Assembly (NCBI RefSeq): GCF_018691265.1
Contig: NW_024881301.1
Coordinates: 16,039,252-16,103,251, forward strand
DNA from: Tyto alba
Taxonomy: Eukaryota; Chordata; Aves; Strigiformes; Tytonidae
Reading direction: 5' to 3'
DNA: 64,000 nt
Shown here: piece by piece, positions 27,101 to 37,000 of the stretch
Layout of the letters: each line of letters starts with the position of its first letter
How positions within the stretch are numbered: the first letter of the stretch is position 1
Position numbers and translations under genes: made by a program
The notes under the pieces: model-generated
What the model saw: only the letters and a program-made list of their open reading frames with translations
Databases searched by the model: none
Told to the model about the DNA's origin: nothing

Positions 27101-30100
27101 AATGAGTGTTAAAACAACCCCATGTCCAATGCAAATTTTGAAACCAAAGCTAGGAGTGTAATGACAGTATCTGTGAGAAAATGCGGGAGGAAAACTATGT
27201 GAATTAAAGACTAAGATTATCTTCCATGGCAAGCAGGATTGCTTCTCAGTGTTATGATATTAAAAAACCATACACAGTGATATAGAAAATAAGAATGAAA
27301 CGAAAACATTTTCTTTTGAGTGAACCAATAAATAAAATACCCTTTTCCAGTCACGAGTCTGAAACTGCAATGTGCTATCAAGTAATTTTGGGGTTTTTTT
27401 TTAACTTCAAACATCTGAATGTTAAGCATTTATTAATATATGCATAGTTTTCATTTCCTCGTCTTTTAAATAATAAAACCAATAACACAACAGTCTGAAT
27501 CCTGATGAGCAAGGACTGACACAGGAAGTCAGCCTTTTGTCAGATATTTCACCAGTTCTTAACCTATCTCATTACCATGTTACAGAAAGAGAAGTATACA
27601 GGAACCTCTCTTCAAATTTTTCATACAGAAAAGCAATGCTTATAATCATACTTCCTTTGACCAGTCAATGAGTCTTCCTTATATTCTGTCAGGCATGTCA
27701 TGAACAGCTGAATATATGTTTACCATCTGGTACCATACCTGCATTCTTCACTTCAGCCAATAGTATAACTAATTTTAGCTACTAACAAATTTTAAAAGGT
27801 AAAGGTGACAGAGGATTCTCGGGAAAACCATTCCACAGTTTAATAGACCTCATTATCAGGAACTCTGGTTTATAACTTATCCTTTATTAATGTCATACCA
27901 TTAATTATTGTAATATCTGTTATATATTTAGTTTCAGCTTCCTCAGAATGTTTACCCCCTTCAAATAAGCAGACACTTCAAAAAGTTTTTGAAGGTTCAG
28001 CTAAATTAAGTACAGTATATTAAAAGAATCGTGAAGTTACTAGGTCAGTTCAGTGATTCTTTTCTCACATGTGGAAATAAATTGGTAGGTTTGACTTAGA
28101 TTGAATACCAGGAACCTAATAAGGTGTGGCCCACTAACAGCTAGGAATAACTTCTTACTTCAGAGCAAAACACTCCTTTCCTCTGCTGTGCAAACAGTCT
28201 CACATCTTTAAAACTAAAGATCATTTAAGGTCCATTGTAGGCCATTATTCTCTTTCATATAGAAGTTACTGACAGTGGCATACACGGCTTACAAAAAATT
28301 ACAGAGTGCTATGCACTGGTTACAAAAATTATTTATTGTTAAAATTCCTTACAGTAAAATGAGGAAATTATATTACAGGTGCAAATTTGGTTGAGCATTC
28401 AAGTCTGTTTCCCCACATAAATGGATAGAATCTCTGGATTGAGAGAGGATCAGACACACTTATCCTTTTTGTACTAAATACAACCTGAAAGCACGAGGAA
28501 TTCTCTTAATGCCACCGGAACAATCTGTGGAATAAGGATTTGTTTAGGGTATAACCTGCAAAAAGTTTATAGACCTAATCTTAAAAATGTGCTTTTCACC
28601 ATCACCAACAAACAGCGCATGTATAGTTGTTCTTTCTTTCTCTATCCCTTTCCATGGAGCAAGTTACTAATATGTACCACATTATCTCAAATAAATGTCA
28701 TTTTGTCACATCTGTTTGAGAGCCACTGAACACATGTTGGAGTCATTAGTACAATATTTTTCCTCATACATCTTTTAAAGCTGTTTTGTAGCTGCATACT
28801 GGCTTCCTAGCATGAGACTGGCAAGAACCTGGTTTTCCATATGAAGCAGATGCTGCTTCATCTGCACCTGGTCAGATGACCCTCTTTCCTGTGTTTTTCC
28901 AGCTATGAATATCATGAATAATGTTTCTGCCCTTACCAGACCTCACATTGGAAATCTCTCCTAGTTTTCAAACTCTTCCACATGTTTTATTTTTAGCTGA
29001 CAGGAATTTAAACTCTGCACTGGCACCTTTCCACTAAGCTTACACGCCTTGGTTCTCTTCAGCAATTTTAGCAAATATCACAGAGCTTTTATGTTACATG
29101 CTTTTTTTTGGTTTGTGGGGTTTTTTTTTGGTTGTATTTTTGTTTATGTTTTTTTTTTTTTTTTTCCCTTTGCATAAGTTTTGCCTGGCTCTCTGTAATT
29201 CAGTAGCACTTAACTAAAATCTTATTAAAAAAAAAAAAAAAGGAAAAATTAAGAAATGCTGCATAATTTTCTTTATCCTGATGCCAGTTTCTAGCTGTGG
29301 AAATGTATCCATAGATTACATGATGTAATTTCTGTAAAATAAGTACCTGATGGAAGAGAGGTGAATAAAAAACAGGCAGGTTACTTTTTCCAGACAGGCC
29401 ATTTTGAACATATGTGATGGCCCTCAGACTCAAAATTGCTCTGGGTAGTGGTATAAATAAGAGTAAAGAAATATTCTGAGACAGCTTTATATTCATTATG
29501 GAATGTTTGGAAAAAATACAGTGGGAAATTAATTTTGAAGTCTGACTTGAGTGTTGCCTAATGATTCAGGATCATTTTCAGAAGTGGATTAACATTAAAG
29601 CATTTTATTATCTTATTATCTAATGTTATACATAAAGTTTTATAACCATCAGTTTAGCATTTTAAAGATTCTTAATATTATTACAATAAAAATGACTACT
29701 GCAGATTATTTTATATTCCAATATAAAAAAATAAAACTGCGCTGGTATATCAGTCATCCTTTAAACTCTTAATAAGAGGAAAAATGCCTGTATTTGGATA
29801 GCATTTTATTCTAAGTACGGTAATATATAATGTTGTTGATTGCAGTATTTACTTTGAATATTGATTCTAACTTGAACTGATTTATTTTTTTCTACCTTAT
29901 TTGCTAAATTAAGTATTGGTTTATACATTTTCCATTAAAAAATAAATGGCAGCAAATACCCTCTGATGCTGCAATAAGTCTTTATTTTTACACTGATAGG
30001 GAAAGACATTTTCTTTAGTTTTATTATCCTAAGAACAATAAATGGATGATTATGTGAGTGCTTCTGACAATTGTATTAGAATATCTAGGTTCTACTTTTT

Positions 30101-30581
30101 CACACAAGTATATTTATATAATGAAGCATTATACAAATATTCATGTTTAACTTTGGTTAATGGATATATTCAACTGCAACAGCAAAAGTCTGTCTTAACT
30201 TTGGAAACAGTTTAAAGCATATGGATGACAGAATATTTACAATATCAATTTATGGCTTCTACTCCTCATTTTGTACTTGCAGAACTCAGGTTTTCAGTAT
30301 CCAGAAGGAGGTCTAGATATCCAAAGACACACAGTTTGCATTCAGGCTCCTAAACAACCATGAGATTTTTCAAATGGGAGTTTCCATCCCCTGACCTCAT
30401 GACACAACTGGAGTGATTTTTCAAAAGATCTCTAAATCCAGGACTTTCCAGAAAAAAACACCAAACGAACAACATTGGGCTTTTATTATTCGTGCTTAAA
30501 TGTGGGATGATCTCCTTTTAAAAATCCAGTTAATTTTGGTTGCTGAGATTTAGGAAAATAAAACAAGAAACCAAAGAGTAA
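24113..30581. other. 3' flank of CDH19 and intergenic sequence
   Basis: No coding exon is seen. Part of the right end must be CDH19 3' UTR, of unknown length. A stretch near 24880-25150 is GC-richer and might be an old repeat. T/G-rich simple sequence lies at 29101-29165. In mammals CDH7 lies on this side of CDH19, in convergent orientation; none of its exons is visible here. Confidence 0.65.
30482..30487 (-). terminator. Candidate polyadenylation signal downstream of CDH19
   Basis: AATAAA on the minus strand, about 95 nt after the stop codon. This would give a very short 3' UTR. Another AATAAA lies at 29981-29986, about 600 nt after the stop, and more occur further on in this AT-rich sequence. 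I cannot tell which is used. Confidence 0.3.
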
Positions 30582-31072
30582 CTAATCCTCCACAGTGCTA
30601 TGGGAAGTGTACATGTCTGCAAGCTGTTTAAAGTGAGGTCCCCAGTCTGTAAGGTATTCATAGCTCTGATCAACATCTGACAAGTTTGAACCTAAAGAGC
30701 TGAGGGATCCTGCCAAAGAGCCAGTCCCCTCAAACGCATAGGTCTGAAGTGAGTCATATGGAGGAGCACTGGGATCTGTATTGGCTTCTTCGAGCTTTTC
30801 TGAAATGAATTGCCTGAAGATCGCACTGTCAGGGCCAACCTGCAGAGACTGTCTGTAGAGGCTGTGGATTTCTGTGGTGACCTTCTTCCGAGGTCTATGT
30901 GTTCGCATGACAGTACGGGTCCTCAGTGCTGAAATATCAAAGGCTTCTGTGTCCTCCTCACCACCTCCTTCATCGTCATACCTGACAATGTTCTCTCTGA
31001 ATTCTTCCATTTTCTCTGAGAAGGGAGACTTCTTCCTCTGCTGCCTTATGGCTACAATTGCCAAAAAGAACA
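30582..31072 (-). CDS. CDH19: CDH19 last coding exon: end of transmembrane helix and cytoplasmic tail (type II exon 12)
   Basis: This is 491 nt including the TAG stop at 30582-30584. Two bases complete a Val; the exon then encodes the rest of the membrane helix (VFFLAIVAI), a basic stop-transfer segment (RQQRKK) and the tail. [20 protein letters not shown] plus FDI is the p120-catenin-binding juxtamembrane core. [20 protein letters not shown], then the [20 protein letters not shown] and [11 protein letters not shown] stretches, form the beta-catenin-binding region. The tail ends [13 protein letters not shown], a terminus I do not recall in other type II cadherins; the last 8-10 residues look lineage-specific. 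The acceptor CTTGTCAG|TG is immediately preceded by a giant pyrimidine microsatellite. A much longer open frame runs from this exon to 32672, but it is intronic repeat and not protein. Confidence 0.97.
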
Positions 31073-34000
31073 CTGACAAGAAGAAAGAAAGGGAAGGAAG
31101 GAAAGAAAAAGGAAAGGAAAAAAAAAAAAAAAAAAAAAAAAGGAAAGAAAAGGGAAAGGAAGGGGAAAGGAAAGGAAAAAGGAAAGGAAAGGAAAAGGGA
31201 AAGGAAAGGAAAAAGGAAAGGAAAGGAAAGGAAAAAGGAAAGGAAAGGAAAAGGGAAATGAAAGGAAAAAGGAAAGGAAAGGAAAGGAAAGGAAAGGAAA
31301 GGAAAGGAAAGGAAAGGAAAGGAAAGGAAAGGAAAGGAAAGGAAAGGAAAGGAAAGGAAAGGAAAGGAAAGGAAAGGAAAGGAAAGGAAAGGAAAGGAAA
31401 GGAAAGGAAAGGAAAGGAAAGGAAAGGAAAGGAAAGGAAAGGAAAGGAAAGGAAAGGAAAGGAAAGGAAAGGAAAGGAAAGGAAAGGAAAGGAAAGGAAA
31501 GGAAAGGAAAGGAAAGGAAAGGAAAGGAAAGGAAAGGAAAGGAAAGGAAAGGAAAGGAAAGGAAAGGAAAGGAAAGGAAAGGAAAGGAAAGGAAAGGAAA
31601 GGAAAGGAAAGGAAAGGAAAGGAAAGGAAAGGAAAGGAAAGGAAAGGAAAGGAAAGGAAAGGAAAGGAAAGGAAAGGAAAGGAAAGGAAAGGAAAGGAAA
31701 GGAAAGGAAAGGAAAGGAAAGGAAAGGAAAGGAAAGGAAAGGAAAGGAAAGGAAAGGAAAGGAAAGGAAAGGAAAGGAAAGGAAAGGAAAGGAAAGGAAA
31801 GGAAAGGAAAGGAAAGGAAAGGAAAGGAAAGGAAAGGAAAGGAAAGGAAAGGAAAGGAAAGGAAAGGAAAGGAAAGGAAAGGAAAGGAAAAGGAAAGGAA
31901 AAAGGAAAGGAAAAAGGAAAGGAAAAAGGAAAGGAAAAGGAAAAAGGAAAGGAAAAAGGAAAGGAAAAAGGAAAGGAAAAAGGAAAGGAAAAAGGAAAGG
32001 AAAAAGGAAAGGAAAAAGGAAAGGAAAAAGGAAAGGAAAAAGGAAAGGAAAAAGGAAAGGAAAAAGGAAAGGAAAAAGGAAAGGAAAAAGGAAAGGAAAA
32101 AGGAAAGGAAAAAGGAAAGGAAAAAGGAAAGGAAAAAGGAAAGGAAAAAGGAAAGGAAAAAGGAAAGGAAAAAGGAAAGGAAAAAGGAAAGGAAAAAGGA
32201 AAGGAAAAAGGAAAGGAAAAAGGAAAGGAAAAAGGAAAGGAAAAAGGAAAGGAAAAAGGAAAGGAAAAAGGAAAGGAAAAAGGAAAGGAAAAAGGAAAGG
32301 AAAAAGGAAAGGAAAAAGGAAAGGAAAAAGGAAAGGAAAAAGGAAAGGAAAAAGGAAAGGAAAAAGGAAAGGAAAAAGGAAAGGAAAAAGGAAAGGAAAA
32401 AGGAAAGGAAAAAGGAAAGGAAAAAGGAAAGGAAAAAGGAAAGGAAAAAGGAAAGGAAAAAGGAAAGGAAAAAGGAAAGGAAAAAGGAAAGGAAAAAGGA
32501 AAGGAAAAAGGAAAGGAAAAAGGAAAGGAAAAAGGAAAGGAAAAAGGAAAGGAAAAAGGAAAGGAAAAAGGAAAGGAAAAAGGAAAGGAAAAAGGAAAGG
32601 AAAAGGAAATGGAAAAGGAAAAGGACCAGAGACTTTGAATGTACTTGGAAAGCCTTTAAAAAATGGTAACATTTCTTAATATCGATGCTATTGCAAAGTG
32701 AAAGTATCTTAACAAATTTATAGAGCTGTAATTTTTATGGATTTTATGATTTTGTGATGAGCATAGTATATGGTGAGAAAATGACTACAAAGGGACTTAT
32801 AAAATAGATGAATTAAATGGGGCAGTTCTTTTAGTAGATGGGAGTTTGAAACTGATGGAAACACAGGTTATGCTTTTCGAAACTGCTTTGGTTTATCACA
32901 TAATATATCAATTTCACATTCAGAATTTAAATTCTTAATCTCTCACTCTCTCAGATCAAAGCCCTAGGAAGATCAAATGAAAAATGAGCCAATGAGAACG
33001 ATATCCTCCTCAGTTGGTTGAAGCATTCAGTTCGATAGACTATTCAGGGTGTGGTTCAATTATATCTTTTATGGTGCTTTTGAAATTTGAAGACTATCAC
33101 TTAATTTTGAATGATGTTGTAGCAGTGCTTAGTACCAAGGTCTATAAATCAGAGCACCTTGTTCCTCTTATATATGAAAGCTTTTAATTTTTTTTTTTTA
33201 AGCATTATTTTTTAATCCTACCTCATTTCATTTTTAGGTGAATGATCCTTTTGAAATAGTCTATGACTTTCACAGAGATTAATGATTTCAGTTTTTAACT
33301 AAATCTTACTGCAGTTCTAGTTAATAAATAGTTTGTAGTCTGTAATTTTTTGCTCAGGACATAATACAATTACAAACAACAGCATTTTACTTCACTTAGA
33401 GTATGAGGGACCTGAAGGTGTTCTTTATTTCTACATATTTGTTGTATGCTATTTCATTTGATTGGGAGATACCAACACCAAATTTGAAAGCATTGGAAAC
33501 AATAATTTCTAGAATGTTTTTATATATGTATAAAAACCCACATAGTTGCAACACTTCAAACCCTTTGCATGGTGAACTCTTTTAATGGTACATGTGATGA
33601 TACAGAAAAATAGAAAAAATAGACTTTAAGTTTCAGATATAAGTGGCAAATATATTATGTATAGAATAAAAATCACAAAAATACACCTGAAGATTTAATG
33701 CGTTTAAAATATGTGTCTGTAAAGATTGTGGTAGATTAGTTTGTTTTTATTTCTGATGAATATATTTATCTTTATCCCTGCTTTGACTTTTGTGATATGT
33801 ATAGGCCCAGTAGACACCAAGGTTTTATTCCATCTAGAGAGAGAACCTCTCTGCAAGCAACCAAGAAGCCTTTGATGAATAGTTCCACTGATGGCCTGGA
33901 TAATGCAGTGATATAGTTTGCCTGATCCTCATTCCCTTAAGTACATAACACAAAGTGACCAGGTTCAGGTATCCTGCAACAATCAAAGAAAACTTTAAAG

Positions 34001-37000
34001 GCACACTGGCCTATCTATAAGCTCACACTGACTGCACGGTCTAAATCGGGGGGGGCTTCAAACAGGGGGGCTGCTTTACAGTGCTACTACTGAAGATTAC
34101 CTGGGACAAGAAAAGCTCAGATTTAAATAAGATGATTCTGGAAGTGCAGGAAAGTCTAGAAACTACAAATTCTATTGTATGTTCCTGTTTTCTCTGTTGG
34201 AAACCAGGAGATGAAAGTAGGGGAACTAGTATATACCTGAACTTTGTATGGAGGCAAGAAATGGCTAGCGTCTGGCCAAGAGTACTCCCATCTAGATATA
34301 ATGATTATGTGATACCCTTCCATTGCATTCATTCTTACCCTATCTATTCAATGTGTTTGTAGGGGTAAATAAACACGTGCTTTTTTGTAGGTCATTTGGT
34401 CTCTGCAGTTTCCTGCATGTCACCTAATCTTGAGAGTTCAAAACCATATGAAGATATTGACTCATAATTACCAGGTACTTGTGTTGCTTCTGGGCAACTC
34501 ACTTAACTGTGGGACTAAATTATAGGGTTCCATTTTAGGAGAAATTTCAATGAATTCTCACCCAGATATTCAGTCAGGAGGTCAAAAGTACTATTGGAAA
34601 TAATTAGAATCAGTTTCTATTCCTTATTCTATGGAAAATAAGCTATTACCTTGTAGAAAGAATGAAGAATATGGGTGATTTTTAATGTGTTAAATTTATT
34701 TTTTCACCAATGTAAAGTCAAAATAATTCCATGAGCTTTATTGCAGTTGTCTTTCTTGTCTTCTGTTGCTACTATGACAGATCAAGACATAGCATCAGAA
34801 TAAAACTGCAAACCTTTACTTTCAAGACTCAGCTTTCTTGTAGTTAATGATGATATGCTTAGTGTTGTATGCTGTTATATATACAATACTAGAGGTCATA
34901 TTGTGTAATGAGAGTAGAAAAAAAGGATGTTCTTTACCTAGATATCCTTCACATGGGAAAAAAAAAAAGTTTTCTTAAAATCATGTGTATATCTTTCAGT
35001 GGTATAGGAGTTTAAAAGTATGACTATTATATTTGCTCTCATTAACAAATAAATTGAGAGAGTAGTTTTCACTAAAAGTTTTTGTTTCTGGACATTATAT
35101 TTGTGTAGCTAGATATTATGCTGCAGTCTTCTTGTTTTCATTCTGATTATATTTTTCCTCTTTTTTTTTTTTTTTTTTTTAGAATTTTATTGAAAATTCA
35201 TTCTAGGTAGGTTTGCACAATATATAAGAATGAGTTGATATCACACTGCTTAGTGAAATCCTGATTATTTCTTAATTTTCTTCTTTTAGAGTTATTTGTT
35301 TGTAGTTTTATTAGTGGCAAAATGGTTTTACTAATATAATCCATCAATTGTTCTGTGGTATTTCTGGATATGGCATTTTATGAAACATACTGAAATATAT
35401 CATAAAATGGATATGCTATTTTATTACATGGGCAACAGGGATTTGGAAGTCCTTTCCTGTTGTTTTATTGGCATCAGCCTGAATTTGTTCTTGAGGCCCA
35501 TGACCACCATCCGTGACCAAGCTCTAAGGTCATTTTGTCTTGGAAAACAAACCTACCCATCTCTACGAATTCTTTTTCTTTCCTGGTGTCAGAAACTACC
35601 ATACCTGAGCCTCACTTTCTCAGACAGGTACAGTTTCAAGATGGATATTTAACCTTTGGGGAATGTTGAGTCCAGTGTGCCTGCTGTTATAATGTGTCAG
35701 TGTCATCAAATCACTCATCAAACACTGCAAGAATATCCTTTTGCTGAAAAAATGCAAATGCACTGTAGCAGCAATAGCTGCATGCTTCACCAGGTAAAGG
35801 AGCTGTTTCCCTGAGTGCTGTCACTCCAACACATCTCGCAGCAGCTATAGCCCCACACAGGGCAGGAACATCCAGACTTGGGTGGTTGGTCTGGTTCTGG
35901 GAGCCATTTGCCAGCTAGGCATGACCCTTTGCAGAGGCACAAGCACAACTCCTGAACATTTCAAATGCTCTCAAACCCACTTTTAACATCCACAAGCTCC
36001 CAAATGTACTGGAGGTTAATTTGGTATCTCCTGTGGTAAAAAGATGTCCAACATTTGGAAAAAAGGCTGTTTGGAGATGCAACCTTAATAATTGACAGAG
36101 AAACTCCTTATTTATTTCTGGAGTTACTTTCTGAGAGTATTAGGTTCTCCTTTTCTCTTATTATTTTCTATTGATCTCTAGCTCTACATTTGGCATACCT
36201 AAGGCAGAATGAGTAGAGTGTTGGTCCTTTTAATATATTCTTACATCAGCCACTTTTCTTGTGTAATGCTGTCTTCAGCTTTATCTGAGCTCAATACAGA
36301 CTTTTGACTTCCAAAACTTTATTATTGCCAATGCTGGAGGAGTAAGCAGGGTCATGACTCAACTAGAGACAACTTTTAGAACATTGTGTTAGAATTCAAA
36401 TTTTACTGAAAACTGGGAGGGGGAAATTATAGTTAAGAAAAGAGAAAAGAACTTAAACGTTTGCTGTATTGCAATTTTTCTCAGTAGCACAGTAATTCCA
36501 GTCTTACAGTCAATGGAATATTTTTGTCACTTAACCAACCCTACTGTAAAAGGAAATAAAGTAATTTCTCTTACTCATACTTACCTAGGAGTATTAGTAT
36601 GCAAGCCAAAATAGCAACTAAAGCTTCTGTGCTAAGACCCATGGAATACATGAAAGCTCCATATCGACAGTAGAAGGTGTTAACTTCGATATCACAGTCA
36701 CAGACAGTGATGGTGAGAGTATTTGTGCTTGTCAGCGGTGGGGTTCCATTATCCAGAATTAAGATTGGCAAGTAGAAAGAAAACTGCTCTTGCCTCCTGA
36801 AGCCACTTTTTGCTGTGAAAATTCCAGCTGTGTTATCTAAAAGATAAGTTATAATGTATGATATGCATTTATTACTTTTAAACAACAACAATAAAAATCC
36901 AGTGGAATCTGACCTATTTGAAAACAGTGGTACTGTACAAAGCTCCATATAAAGAAAGTTTAGAAAGTAAAACCAGACACTGACATGTGGTGAGGTTTTT

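Larger units (their letters stand above)
31073..36584 (-). other. CDH19 intron 11 (5.5 kb)
   Basis: Besides the microsatellite at its 3' end, it contains an unclassified, possibly repeat-derived block (about 33800-34430) and a T-run near 35163-35180. A moderately GC-richer stretch near 35760-35970 is of no recognisable type. I see no further exon. Confidence 0.85.

Noticed and set aside
1..30000. Search for CDH7 or another neighbouring gene
   Set aside because: No cadherin or other recognisable exon was seen on either strand.
30582..32672. 696-codon minus-strand open frame as a single protein
   Set aside because: Only 30582-31072 is exon. The rest is intronic pentamer/12-mer repeat with no stop by composition; the exon 11 to exon 12 join at 31072 explains the reading frame.
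30874..32679. 601-codon plus-strand open frame rich in Lys, Glu, Arg and Gly
   Set aside because: It is the complement of the same repeat plus the antisense of exon 12. No domain and no start context.
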